From positions 1 to 64,000 of the forward strand of contig NZ_JAQUOY010000010.1 in the NCBI RefSeq assembly GCF_028716865.1: a DNA stretch of 64,000 bases, read 5' to 3'. Position 1 is the first letter of the stretch; every line of letters begins with the position of its first letter. The notes beneath the pieces are model-generated. The model made no database searches and was not told the origin of the DNA. It saw only the letters and a program-made list of their open reading frames with translations. This stretch comes from Candidatus Methylomirabilis sp. (GTDB taxonomy: Bacteria > Methylomirabilota > Methylomirabilia > Methylomirabilales > Methylomirabilaceae). Below are positions 1 through 7,745 of the stretch, piece by piece. The position numbers were made by a program, and so were the translations under genes.

Positions 1-1
1 G

Positions 2-97
2 GCGCTCAAGCTCTACATCCGCTTCTACAACCACCACCGCCTGCACTCTGGCATTGACTACCACACGCCGGAAGAGTATGAGGGATTGGTGACGTGA
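2..97 (+). CDS. IS3-family transposase, C-terminal fragment (cut by window edge)
   Basis: The first 31 codons visible read as the end of an integrase-core transposase. They carry the signature FYNxxRxHSGIDYxTPEEYE, which closes the DDE domain of IS3-family OrfB proteins. The start and the catalytic residues lie outside the window. The stop at 95-97 is followed within 6 bases by a terminal-repeat-like sequence, as expected for the right end of an insertion sequence. Whether the full element is intact cannot be judged from here. Confidence 0.8.
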   Translation, partial: ALKLYIRFYNHHRLHSGIDYHTPEEYEGLVT

Positions 98-102
98 AGT
101 CG

Positions 103-128
103 TGTCCACTTTTTCGGGGGAAGATCCA
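103..128 (+). mobile_element. Probable right terminal inverted repeat of the IS3-type element
   Basis: The sequence starting TGTCCACTTTTTCGGGGG and ending in AAGATCCA sits just after the transposase stop. Read on the other strand it begins TGGATCTTCCCCCGA and contains AAAAGTGGACA, the usual shape of IS3-family ends. The partner repeat and target duplication are outside the window, so the exact boundary is inferred. Confidence 0.65.
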
Positions 129-184
129 CGCCTCCTAACGTCGGCGCCCCTCAGCTTGGTTCGTTCGACGGAAGAGTCGCCGTA

Positions 185-213
185 TTGACAAGGATATCGT
201 CGCAGGCTATGGT
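185..213 (+). promoter_or_regulatory. Sigma-70-type promoter of the toxin-antitoxin pair
   Basis: A perfect -35 box TTGACA (185-190) and a -10-like TATGGT (208-213) are separated by exactly 17 bases. The predicted transcription start falls at about position 220, which is the ATG of the antitoxin gene, so the message may be leaderless. A weak GGTGA lies just before the ATG but would be outside such a transcript. Confidence 0.55.
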
Positions 214-219
214 GAAGCC

Positions 220-435
220 ATGAGCAAAACGATAGAATTTGAAACCGAATTGACTGGCGGTCCCACTCTGAGCATACCTCCGGAGATTGCCGCCGCTTTG
301 CCGTCAAAGGGAAAGGTGACAATTGTGGTTGTTGTGGACATGGATCCCGAGGACACCACATGGCGCAAGGCGGCCTATGAGCAGTTTCTGAGTGATGACT
401 CAGAGGACGACGCAGTCTATGACAAGTACCGTTGA
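220..435 (+). CDS. Putative antitoxin of a PemK/MazF-type pair
   Basis: A 71-residue acidic protein with no family I recognise by sequence. The middle (LTGGPTLSIPPEIAAALPSKG) resembles an AbrB/MazE-like 'set the strand, proline, helix' pattern, and the C-terminal half is rich in Asp/Glu (DDSEDD), as expected of an antitoxin that wraps round a basic toxin. The assignment rests mainly on position: its stop codon overlaps the start of the downstream toxin-like gene by 17 bases, so the two are translationally coupled. It would normally bind and neutralise that toxin and repress their shared promoter. It could also be an unrelated small protein. Confidence 0.6.
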   Translation: MSKTIEFETELTGGPTLSIPPEIAAALPSKGKVTIVVVVDMDPEDTTWRKAAYEQFLSDDSEDDAVYDKYR

Positions 436-748
436 ACTCGGCGACGTGTATGTCTGTGTGTTCCCTTTCACCTCCGGGCAAGGGGCCAGGGCCAGACCTG
501 TTCTGGTCTTGATGGACCTCGGTCCCGATTGCCTCGTCTGTCGAATCACCTCTGTCCCGCATCGCGGTTTCCTCGACCTGCCAGTAACCAATTGGCAAGA
601 AGCCGGTCTAGAGAAACCATCCACAATCAGGCTGTCTCGTTTGGTCACGGTGGAAAAGCCTCTCCTCAAGGTCCGTATCGGAAGATTGGCCCGCGCGGAT
701 TTGGATCGGGTGAGAACGCTGTGGAACGAGAAGTTCCGTCTGGAGTAA
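419..748 (+). CDS. PemK/MazF-like toxin (mRNA endoribonuclease family)
   Basis: A 109-residue protein starting MTSTVELGDVYV. The N-terminal GDVYVCVFPFTSGQGARARPV matches the hallmark of the PemK/MazF fold (G-D-[IV]-x-x-x-x-F-P-[FY] followed by a basic R-P-[AV]-[LV]-V-L strand); a second strand, CLVCRITS, follows. Family members are sequence-specific endoribonucleases that stop translation when their antitoxin is lost. I chose the ATG at 419 over an in-frame ATG at 392 because the alignable domain starts only at GDVYV and the shorter start gives a normal overlap with the antitoxin gene. Length is usual for the family. Specific RNA target unknown. Confidence 0.75.
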   Translation: MTSTVELGDVYVCVFPFTSGQGARARPVLVLMDLGPDCLVCRITSVPHRGFLDLPVTNWQEAGLEKPSTIRLSRLVTVEKPLLKVRIGRLARADLDRVRTLWNEKFRLE

Positions 749-830
749 TCGTCGACCCGCAGAGTGAAGGCGATGCGGGCACGCCACGCGCCTCACTTTG
801 ACCGTTTGGCGCCAGACGTTTAGTCGCGGT

Positions 831-842
831 GAGGAATTCCTC
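831..842. promoter_or_regulatory. 12-bp palindrome over the ribosome-binding site of the next gene
   Basis: GAGGAATTCCTC is a perfect palindrome ending two bases before the ATG at 845. Its left arm GAGG is also the only Shine-Dalgarno candidate. It could be an operator for an autoregulating antitoxin or a small hairpin that masks the ribosome-binding site; neither is proven. Confidence 0.35.
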
Positions 843-844
843 CT

Positions 845-1108
845 ATGAAGACAGTGACTATTTCTCCACGTTCTCAGAGTATTCGAGGGCTGCTCGCGCA
901 AGCAAGTCACGATAACCTGATTCTCCGTGCACCGGATGGGCGAGAGTTCATCCTGGCAGAAATCGATGATTTTGATCGCGAGATTGAATTGACTCGCCAA
1001 AACAAAGCGTTAATGAAATTGTTGGCGGCTCGTTCCAAGCCCAAGAAGCGAATTCCCCTCGCTCAGGCGCGGAGACAGTTGGGATTGACCAAGTCGGCAG
1101 CGGCGTAA
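845..1108 (+). CDS. Antitoxin-like small protein without a visible toxin partner
   Basis: An 87-residue protein of the small Phd/antitoxin-like type: an N-terminal beta/helix unit (SIRGLLAQASHDNLILRAPD), a GREFILAEIDDF strand, then a basic Lys/Arg-rich tail. Such proteins usually precede a PIN or RelE-type toxin, but the 107 bases downstream hold no open frame and purU lies beyond on the other strand. It is therefore an orphan, either the survivor of a lost pair or a member of the neighbouring pair's defence cluster. Function is inferred from size, fold-like pattern and neighbourhood only. Confidence 0.5.
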   Translation: MKTVTISPRSQSIRGLLAQASHDNLILRAPDGREFILAEIDDFDREIELTRQNKALMKLLAARSKPKKRIPLAQARRQLGLTKSAAA

Positions 1109-1215
1109 GCTGCCGCCTCACTCAGCCACTGCACCTAACCGCCGCTCGCTTGGGGTTCGGAATGAACCTGAGAGGACGCGGTGGGGGGGAGGACGGCAGC
1201 AGATAACTGGTAACG

Positions 1216-2076
1216 TTAGGCAAACACTACGGTTTTGTTGCCGTGCACCAGCACCTTGTCCTCCAGGTGCCAGGTGACGGCCCGCGCCAGCACCATCCGC
1301 TCCACGTGGCGGCCAATCCGCTTCAGGTCCTCCACGCTGTGACGGTGATCCACCCGCTCCACATCCTGCTCGATGATCGGCCCGGCATCCAGCGCGTCGG
1401 TCGCGTAATGCGCCGTGGCGCCGATCAATTTGACCCCGCGTAGGTACGCCTGCGCATAGGGATCCGCCCCGACAAAGGCCGGTAAAAAGCTGTGGTGGAT
1501 GTTGATAATTCGGTTGGGAAACCGGCCGATGAAAGCCGGCGAAAGGATTTGCATATAGCGAGCCATGACGATCAGGTCAACCTTGCCCTCGACCAGTTGA
1601 AGCTGTGCGGCCTCGGCCTGATCGTATCTTTCCCGCGTGACCTCGATGTGGTGAAAAGGAATGCCGTAGGCCTCTACAAGTCCGCGCAGGTCGGTGTGAT
1701 TGCTCACCACCATGGCAATGTCTGCCGCCATGTCGCCCGCCTTCCACCGCCAGAGTAGCTCCAGCAGGCAGTGGTCCTCCCTCGACACAAAGATAGCCAG
1801 GGGTTTGACACGGGCTGCGTACGCCAGCCTCCACTCCATCCGGAACCGATCGGCAACCGGCTCGAAGGCTCGCGTGAGTGAAGCGCCACGACTGTCCAGC
1901 TCCGGGAGGTCGAACTCGATCCGCATGAAAAAGACGCCCCCCTCCGGGTCGGTGGTATGCTGGTCCGAGTGCACAATATTGGCGCCCTGTTCAAACAAGC
2001 ACTGCGACACTGCCGCCACGATGCCTGGACGGTCAGGACACGAGATCAGCAGGCGGGCACGCGCGCTCAACGTCAT
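1216..2076 (-). CDS. purU: Formyltetrahydrofolate deformylase
   Basis: PurU hydrolyses 10-formyl-tetrahydrofolate to formate and tetrahydrofolate in the cytoplasm, balancing one-carbon units and supplying formate for purine synthesis. Residues 1-80 form an ACT-type regulatory domain starting [19 protein letters not shown]. The rest is a formyltransferase-type domain with [18 protein letters not shown] (catalytic His region) and the closing [17 protein letters not shown] containing the conserved His and Asp. At 286 residues it is full length. The ATG at 2076 was chosen because GGAGGAG lies about 6 bases upstream and the ACT domain starts right after it; a longer frame upstream has no family match. 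It is transcribed alone. Confidence 0.93.
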   Translation of the reverse strand: MTLSARARLLISCPDRPGIVAAVSQCLFEQGANIVHSDQHTTDPEGGVFFMRIEFDLPELDSRGASLTRAFEPVADRFRMEWRLAYAARVKPLAIFVSREDHCLLELLWRWKAGDMAADIAMVVSNHTDLRGLVEAYGIPFHHIEVTRERYDQAEAAQLQLVEGKVDLIVMARYMQILSPAFIGRFPNRIINIHHSFLPAFVGADPYAQAYLRGVKLIGATAHYATDALDAGPIIEQDVERVDHRHSVEDLKRIGRHVERMVLARAVTWHLEDKVLVHGNKTVVFA

Positions 2077-2194
2077 GGGCTCTCCTCCATTCAGAATCGC
2101 TCCAGAAGAAGCGTAGTCCGAATTCGAGGACAAGGCAAGGTGAATGACAAGGAACGTCACTGAAGCGCTTGTCTGACACGGTAAGCGTGGAACG

Positions 2195-2211
2195 CTATAC
2201 TATCCGTATAG
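2195..2211. promoter_or_regulatory. Inverted repeat in the gap between purU and the flavoprotein operon end
   Basis: CTATAC-tatcc-GTATAG is a 6-bp inverted repeat about 120 bases upstream of purU. Each arm is also -10-like, so it may be an operator or part of a promoter for purU. Nothing else convincing was seen in the gap from 2077 to 2444 apart from the doubtful frame listed next. Confidence 0.3.
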
Positions 2212-2283
2212 AGCCACCTTGAGAAGCGACGAAGGTGCCCGAGCCAGGGCATGAGATGAATTGGTTGAGTTCCAGGGCGATAA

Positions 2284-2527
2284 CAGAGCAGGAAGTCTGG
2301 GGATGGCCTATACGCGTGAATCGATACGTGAAGCGGTCGAACGCGCCGGGGATGAGCACTGGCAGGCGCTCATCGCGCACCACGTAGACGCCTATCCCGC
2401 GAGTCGGCCCACGCCTGGTGATGTCTATCGATTAGAAGCGGAGTCTATCGCTTCGCCTTGGCAAAGCGCCCTTCCCACTGTACGCCGGGGGCGTTGGGAT
2501 CAGTGGGGATATTCAGTTCGTAGTTGA
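2284..2527 (+). CDS. Doubtful small open reading frame
   Basis: About 80 codons starting MAYTRESIREAVERAG. The first 55 residues have a protein-like composition (two amphipathic helices, then PASRPTPGDVYRLEA), but the frame runs 83 bases into the 3' end of the flavoprotein gene on the other strand. I recognise no family. It may be a small real gene or a decayed remnant. Confidence 0.22.
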
Positions 2528-3947
2528 ACTGGTCCGTAAGGTATTCATGAATATGCCTGGCAGCCTGCTTCGCTTGTCCCATGGCCAGGATCACCGTGGA
2601 GCCGCCAGTAACGACGTCGCCGCCGGCGAAGACACCCTTCTTACTTGTATAGAAGGTCGTGGGATCCACCATGACAATGCCCCACTTGTTCGTGCGGAGC
2701 TCAGGCGTCATGCTGGGGATGATCGGGTTCACGTCGCATCCCAATGAGAACACCACCGTGTCCACCTCATCGATGAAATACTCGCCGGTGGGCAGCGGCT
2801 TTCGTCTGCCGGATTCATCCGGTTCAGACAGCTTCATCACCTCACACTTGACGCCTTTGACGAAGTGGCGCTCGTCACCGATGAACTCCACGGGGTTGGA
2901 CAGCCATTTAAAGTTGATAAACTCCTGCTCGGCGTGCTCCAGCTCCTCCGTCCTGGCTGGGGCCTCCTCGTGAGAGCGGCGGTAGTAACAGGTGACATCC
3001 GCCCCAAGCCTCTTGCCGGTACGAAGTACGTCCATGGCGGTATTGCCGGCGCCGATGACCGCCATCTTCTTGCCTTGGTAGAGGGGCGTGGGATAGTGGG
3101 GGAACTGGTTGGCGTTCATGAGATAGATTCTGGTGAGATATTCGTTGGCAGAATAGACACCATTCAGATTTTCGCCGGGAATGCCCAGCATCTTCGGTAG
3201 GCCGGCGCCGGTGCCGATGAACACCGCATCAAATCCTTCCTTTTCCAGCAGGTCATCGATGGTCAGGATCTTGCCGATGACCATGTTATAGACGAACTCG
3301 ACCCCCATATCTTCAAGCAGCTTGAGATCTTCGTCAATGACCTCCAGCGGCAGGCGAAACCGAGGGATGCCGTATACCATCACACCCCCGCCCCGGTGGA
3401 ACGCCTCGAATACCGTCACCTCATGGCCGCGGGTGCGAAGCTCGTAGGCGCAGGTCAGCCCCGCGGGACCGGAGCCGATAACGGCCACCCGCTTGCCGGT
3501 CAAGGGTGGCATGTCCGGAATCCGGTCCAGCTTGTGCTCCCGCTCGTAGTCCGCCACAAACCGTTCCAGATTGCCGATGCCCACCGGATCATTCTTCTTG
3601 CCCACAACGCACACCGCTTCGCACTGCTTGTCCTGAGGGCAGACCCGGCCGCAGGCGGCTGGAAGGAAGTTGGTCTCTCGAATCTTTTTTGCCGCGGCGC
3701 CGATGTCCCCCTCCTCAACCAGCTTAATGAAGGCAGGGATGTTAATGCCTACGGGGCACGCGGGCACGCATTCGGGCTTCTTGCACTGAATGCACCGTAT
3801 AGCCTCGTCCATGGCCTGCTCCTGTGAGTAGCCGACAGGCACCTCCTCCCAGGTGTGAATGCGCAGCCCTGCCGAATGCAACGGCATGACGTTACGCGGC
3901 TTCTTCATCCGCTCCTTCGAGCTTAACCCCTTCGTGACTTCTGCCAT
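2445..3947 (-). CDS. gltA: NfnB/GltA-like NADPH-dependent flavoprotein (glutamate synthase small-subunit family)
   Basis: A 500-residue soluble oxidoreductase of the GltD/NfnB family. The N-terminal 130 residues carry two [4Fe-4S] sites: CIQCKKPECVPACP and the later CGRVCPQDKQCEAVC. Two Rossmann folds follow: FAD-binding VAVIGSGPAGLTCAYEL and NADPH-binding MAVIGAGNTAMDVLR, with the family motif GGDVVTGGSTVILAMGQAK near the end. No glutamate synthase large subunit lies nearby. Instead it sits 15 bases downstream of an NfnA-like gene on the same strand, so it most likely forms a two-subunit ferredoxin:NADP transhydrogenase (NfnAB/SudAB type) rather than a glutamate synthase. Ferredoxin coupling is inferred from family and pairing. 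Confidence 0.88.
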   Translation of the reverse strand: MAEVTKGLSSKERMKKPRNVMPLHSAGLRIHTWEEVPVGYSQEQAMDEAIRCIQCKKPECVPACPVGINIPAFIKLVEEGDIGAAAKKIRETNFLPAACGRVCPQDKQCEAVCVVGKKNDPVGIGNLERFVADYEREHKLDRIPDMPPLTGKRVAVIGSGPAGLTCAYELRTRGHEVTVFEAFHRGGGVMVYGIPRFRLPLEVIDEDLKLLEDMGVEFVYNMVIGKILTIDDLLEKEGFDAVFIGTGAGLPKMLGIPGENLNGVYSANEYLTRIYLMNANQFPHYPTPLYQGKKMAVIGAGNTAMDVLRTGKRLGADVTCYYRRSHEEAPARTEELEHAEQEFINFKWLSNPVEFIGDERHFVKGVKCEVMKLSEPDESGRRKPLPTGEYFIDEVDTVVFSLGCDVNPIIPSMTPELRTNKWGIVMVDPTTFYTSKKGVFAGGDVVTGGSTVILAMGQAKQAARHIHEYLTDQFNYELNIPTDPNAPGVQWEGRFAKAKR

Positions 3948-3962
3948 GTTGACGTCTCTCCC

Positions 3963-5609
3963 TTATCGATGCATCGCCTCAAAGGCGATCTTTTCCTGTT
4001 CCACGAACATCTGCTGGCGCTTCACCAACTCGTTGAAGTCCACCTGGTGCGCGTTGAAATCCGGCCCGTGATAGCAGGCGAACCTGGTTTTGCCGCCTAC
4101 CGTCACCCGACAGGCGCCGCACATACCGGTGCCGTCCACCATGATGGCGTTCAGCGAGACCCATGCCTCGATCCCCTTCCCCTCCGTCATCTTGGCGACG
4201 GCCATCATCATCGGCACGGGGCCGACCGCCAACACCATGGACACCTTCTCCCGCGCCATGATCTTCTCCAGCGCGTGGGTGACGAAGCCTTGAATGCCGA
4301 CCGACCCGTCATTGGTGGTGACGAACACCTCGTCGCACACCGCCTTGAGCTCGTCCACCAGTATCAGCAGGTCCTTCGTGCGGGCGCCCACCACGCCGTA
4401 GACCTTGTTGCCGAGCTGCCTCAAATCCCGCGCCGTGGGGATGACGGCGCCCGTGCCGTAGCCGCCACCGAGCACCACGCAGGCGCCCTCGTATTTGGTC
4501 ACATGGGAGCGCTGGCCCAGCGGCCCCACAACGTCCTGGAAGCTGTCGCCCACGTTTTTCTGTGTGGCCTCGGTGGAGGTCCTGCCCGCCGCCATGATGA
4601 CGATTTCGATGTACCCTTTGTCCCTGTCCCATCCGGCAATGGAGAGGGGGATGCGCTCGCTGTCAGAGTTGGGCCGCATGATGATGAACTGCCCGGCCTG
4701 TATCTTTTTAGCCAGAAGCGGCGCGTTGACCTTGAAGTAGTACGTGTTGGCGCACAGCTCCCGCTTTTCAAGTATCGAAAAATCCTGGTGGTATCTGCCC
4801 CTGGATAGGTTCTCGCTTGCTTGCGAGCTATGCTGGCAGTAGTGAAGCTGATATTCGGCTTCACTACGGACGATAAAGGCACTGTCCCAGTCGAAGTGAT
4901 CCATCCCGAGGATGGCACGGAAGGCGTTGTGACTTTTCTCCACCTGCTCCGGCGTGAAATAGGAGTGGCGAACGCCTTTGCCTATGGCGCGCACGGCGTG
5001 CCTGCGGACAAGGGGCGACGGATCCGCAAGACCGGCGAACAGCCTGTCAAACAGCATCGTCCGGTCCGCATCGCTGATCGTCTCAGGGGGGATGCGGTTG
5101 AAGATCCGCCCCACACAGTACAAGGCGGCGGACTTCACCTGTTTATTGGAAGACTCTGCGCATCTGACGGCCTCAGGCAGGATCCTGGCAATGGCCGGAT
5201 CGGTGAAATGTCCCGCCGCCAACAGAAGGTTTATTTGCGCGTAGTCGTCGCTCCTGCTCGTATCGAACCAGGAGCGAAGCAGATCGACGACAGGAGCGCC
5301 GACCTGCCCCAAGGCGCCCGCGAAATGCTCCGCCGATTCCGCATCAGCCTCAACGAGTTGCTCGATCATCCACTCAGCCACCTCTGCGCCAAGAGAGGCC
5401 AGGACCGACTCGCTCTGATCAATGAGTTGAGACAGTTCCGCATCGTCGCCGGGATCGCGGTAGAAGGTAGTGGAGATCGCCGCCGCCAGTTCCTGCTTCT
5501 CCTCGGAAGAGAGGTCGGAAAGCGTCGACACCTCCGCTAAGGCGGCCTTTAGCTGGTCAGTGTTCTGGGATGAGATGTTCGCTGTGATGTTGTTGATCCT
5601 ATTTGTCAT
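3963..5609 (-). CDS. HEAT-repeat / NfnA-like ferredoxin-NADP reductase fusion
   Basis: This 548-residue protein joins two parts. Residues about 30-270 form a helical-repeat (HEAT-like) domain, with repeats such as DPSPLVRRHAVRAIGKGVRH. Residues about 275-548 are an NfnA/PyrK-type reductase: a flavin-binding barrel (QAGQFIIMRPN, ERIPLSIAG), an NAD-binding fold (VVLGGGYGTGAVIPTARDL) and a cluster-binding end with VDGTGMCGACRV and a later Cys. In Thermotoga NfnA one Asp and three Cys hold the [2Fe-2S] cluster; the same Asp and three Cys are visible here. NfnA subunits are normally near 280 residues, so the HEAT extension is unusual. The ATG at 5609 follows AGGAGG; an in-frame GTG at 5639 is possible. 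Confidence 0.82.
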   Translation of the reverse strand: MTNRINNITANISSQNTDQLKAALAEVSTLSDLSSEEKQELAAAISTTFYRDPGDDAELSQLIDQSESVLASLGAEVAEWMIEQLVEADAESAEHFAGALGQVGAPVVDLLRSWFDTSRSDDYAQINLLLAAGHFTDPAIARILPEAVRCAESSNKQVKSAALYCVGRIFNRIPPETISDADRTMLFDRLFAGLADPSPLVRRHAVRAIGKGVRHSYFTPEQVEKSHNAFRAILGMDHFDWDSAFIVRSEAEYQLHYCQHSSQASENLSRGRYHQDFSILEKRELCANTYYFKVNAPLLAKKIQAGQFIIMRPNSDSERIPLSIAGWDRDKGYIEIVIMAAGRTSTEATQKNVGDSFQDVVGPLGQRSHVTKYEGACVVLGGGYGTGAVIPTARDLRQLGNKVYGVVGARTKDLLILVDELKAVCDEVFVTTNDGSVGIQGFVTHALEKIMAREKVSMVLAVGPVPMMMAVAKMTEGKGIEAWVSLNAIMVDGTGMCGACRVTVGGKTRFACYHGPDFNAHQVDFNELVKRQQMFVEQEKIAFEAMHR

Positions 5610-5675
5610 CGGGGCAAGCTTCCTCCTAAAATCCTTCACCTCTTACGCTTTTGCTTGAGCAGAAAATACGCATTT

Positions 5676-5704
5676 ATGATACACAATATTTCACCAGTTC
5701 ACAA
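5676..5704 (-). promoter_or_regulatory. Candidate promoter of the NfnA-like/NfnB-like operon
   Basis: Read on the minus strand: -35 TTGTGA (5699-5704), a 17-base spacer, then -10 TATCAT (5676-5681). It points at the HEAT-NfnA gene and leaves a leader of about 60 bases. Confidence 0.45.
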
Positions 5705-6002
5705 CCAAATCTGCAATCCCCCAGCAGTTTCAAAACTTTTGTCCGGATGTTGTTGATCCGCACCCTGCTCGCGGCGCCAGCAAGGCGGTTTATCGGAATC
5801 GAACGTCAAGTCGTTTTTGCGGACGCGGCAAGAGTGCGGTCCTTCCAGGAAAGCGTCGCCTCCCCCTGAACAGTCTCCAACCCAGATGCCGACCACCCAC
5901 TTATTTAGATCCTTTCGAAATTGCTGTCAATCATCTGATGTCTTCAATGGGAGGACACGACAGAGTCACCTGTCGAGTTGCACCCAACCTCGGAGAAAGC
6001 GC

Positions 6003-6031
6003 TTGACATCCCGCGCGTTCCGCATTGATAT
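6003..6031 (+). promoter_or_regulatory. Candidate promoter of the methyltransferase gene
   Basis: A perfect TTGACA (6003-6008) is followed after 17 bases by TGATAT (6026-6031), a moderate -10. The leader to the ATG at 6096 would be about 58 bases and contains the tandem GGATAGGATTTAGGATTAAGG, whose last copies supply the ribosome-binding site. Confidence 0.45.
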
Positions 6032-6095
6032 TGCACGTAGCATGCGGTTGAGTCCTGCGGTCAGCGGGTGCGGAGGATAGGATTTAGGATTAAGG

Positions 6096-6812
6096 ATGGG
6101 TTATAAGAAGGCAGGATATATCCCGGCGCTGGGCTGGAATTTCCTCACCCCACTCTACGATCCCCTCGTTCGCCTTACCACACGCGAGATGAGCTTCAAG
6201 AGTCGCCTCCTGGATGAAGCAGGCCTCGATGAAGCCGCTCGGATTCTGGATGTGGGGTGCGGCACGGGAACACTACTGTTGTTGCTGAGGCGCAGGTTAA
6301 AATCTCTGTTGGCTATTGGCCTGGATGGTGATATGAACGTGCTGGGCATTGCGAGGTCAAAGGCCCACAGGCATGTCGAGGACATTGCGTTCGTTCAGGC
6401 GTTCTGCTTTGCGATCCCTTTTGCCGATGGCGCGTTCGATCGAGTCCTCTCGAGCCTGATGCTGCACCATCTGACACGATCCGAGAAGACCCGAACGCTG
6501 CAGGAGATCTTTCGCGTTCTGCGCCCCGGGGGAGAGTTGCACGTCGCCGACTGGGGGCGACCCCACAACCTGCTGATGCGCGCGTTGGCTTTTTCTGTGC
6601 GTCTCGGTGACAGTTTCGCCAGAACTGCTGATAACGTGGAGGGACGCCTGCCTCTGCTTTTCCGGGACGCCGGATTTGAGGACGTGGCGGAGACAGCGAG
6701 GTATGCGACGCTATTCGGTACATTGTCGCTATACAGGGCGCGCAAGCCACCTACGACTGCCGCTCAGCGGCACGCAGGCAGTTTCTCTGCGCACTCGCTA
6801 ACCGGCGTATGA
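6096..6812 (+). CDS. Class I SAM-dependent methyltransferase
   Basis: A 238-residue protein with the Rossmann-type SAM-binding motif ILDVGCGTGTLLLLL (about residues 50-64), an acidic motif II region (AIGLDGDMNVLGIAR), and the post-motif FDRVLSSLMLHHL and FRVLRPGGELHVADWG. The pattern is closest to the UbiE/COQ5-like group that methylates small lipophilic or quinone-like substrates, although the substrate cannot be read from the sequence. The first residues, GYIPALGWNFLTPLYDPLVR, are hydrophobic and could lie on the membrane. It stands alone, followed by a 218-base gap. Confidence 0.85.
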   Translation: MGYKKAGYIPALGWNFLTPLYDPLVRLTTREMSFKSRLLDEAGLDEAARILDVGCGTGTLLLLLRRRLKSLLAIGLDGDMNVLGIARSKAHRHVEDIAFVQAFCFAIPFADGAFDRVLSSLMLHHLTRSEKTRTLQEIFRVLRPGGELHVADWGRPHNLLMRALAFSVRLGDSFARTADNVEGRLPLLFRDAGFEDVAETARYATLFGTLSLYRARKPPTTAAQRHAGSFSAHSLTGV

Positions 6813-7030
6813 GGCCACGGCGCAAGAGTCGCCCGGTAAACACATCAGATCAGAGCGGGCAAAGGATAGGCCGTTCCGGCACGTACGTTGTAACCCTTCG
6901 CGCTTCGCGTGTCGAGCAGTACCTGCGTAGTGGACGCAACGCTCTTTTGACGGCTGGACCCTTGCAGGCCAGGCTGTGGCCGCGGTGGCGGGAGGCCGGG
7001 TCATGGGGGGAGGAATCATAGGAGGGAAAA

Positions 7031-7462
7031 ATGGCCCCTGTATTGGCTGTGATCTTTGTCGTGATGGCTTTATTTGGTTTAGCGTGGCCCTTTCTCCACG
7101 CGTATCGAATGAAGAAGAGAAGAATCAATCTAGATAAGGAGATCCAGATTTATCAGAATCGGATTACTATAGTTACCTCAGACTCCATCTCGGGACGAGT
7201 AACGGAACAGGTACTGGGTCCCGTCACAGGAACATCGCAAATACCCGCCTCGAATGATGAGGAGCGAAAGCTGGCCGAGCGGGAGGCGATGCACAGTCTG
7301 ATCAAACAAGCGTACCAGATGGGGGCTAACGCAATTATTGGTCTGAATACGGCTACAGAAAGTTTTGAGTTTACAGATCCGAAGAAGTTCGTCGTCTTCC
7401 CCGCTGTCAAGTTTACGGCCACGAAGGTGATCTATACGGGAACGGCTGTGAAACTGACCTAG
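7031..7462 (+). CDS. Membrane-anchored YbjQ-like (UPF0145) protein
   Basis: A 143-residue protein. Residues 3-22 (VLAVIFVVMALFGLAWPFL) form one membrane anchor followed by a KKRR stop-transfer cluster. Residues about 35-143 match the YbjQ/UPF0145 heavy-metal-binding-like fold: ITIVTSDSISGRVTEQVLG, a helix AEREAMHSLIKQAYQMGANAIIGL, and a closing beta strand. In the family the fold forms pentamers of unknown function. The anchor is an addition to the usual soluble protein. GGAGGG precedes the ATG. No operon partner. Confidence 0.75.
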   Translation: MAPVLAVIFVVMALFGLAWPFLHAYRMKKRRINLDKEIQIYQNRITIVTSDSISGRVTEQVLGPVTGTSQIPASNDEERKLAEREAMHSLIKQAYQMGANAIIGLNTATESFEFTDPKKFVVFPAVKFTATKVIYTGTAVKLT

Positions 7463-7517
7463 TCCGATTCCAGAAGAAAGAAACCGGGAGGCATCTTATA
7501 ATAGTGGGTTCAGGGGT

Positions 7518-7565
7518 ACCAGTGCCGGCGAGCCCTGCCGTGCGGCACCTCGCCGGTGGGGCTGG
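7518..7565 (+). other. Strong stem-loop in the gap before the outer-membrane protein gene
   Basis: CCGGCGAG (7525-7532) pairs with CTCGCCGG (7549-7556); an inner TGCCG-tg-CGGCA and an outer ACCAG/CTGGT can extend it. There is no U-tract, so it is not a simple intrinsic terminator. It could be an attenuator or part of the leader of the next gene. A -35-like TTGACT lies downstream at 7608-7613 with only a weak -10. Confidence 0.4.
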
Positions 7566-7745
7566 TGACCATAAGCTTGGATTGTTCTGCCACCCCCTGA
7601 AAATGACTTGACTCTGTTTTCTCTGGTATGGTATCGGTTGCACGATTTCTGCTAGGTTTCTTTCCAGGTTCGTCTGTGTGCCCCACCCTACGCGACAACA
7701 AGGCAAGGGGGCGATCGCCGTTGTGCTTATCCTGGGAGTTTTTGG

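Larger units (their letters stand above)
5640..6095. other. Gene-free divergent intergenic region
   Basis: About 455 bases between the divergent NfnA-like gene and the methyltransferase gene. It holds the two candidate promoters listed separately. The middle (5705-6000) has no frame with recognisable protein content and no clear RNA structure. Confidence 0.6.

Noticed and set aside
3969-4808. A 279-codon plus-strand frame opposite the NfnA-like gene
   Set aside because: His/Asp-rich mirror translation with no family features; the minus strand encodes a recognised enzyme.
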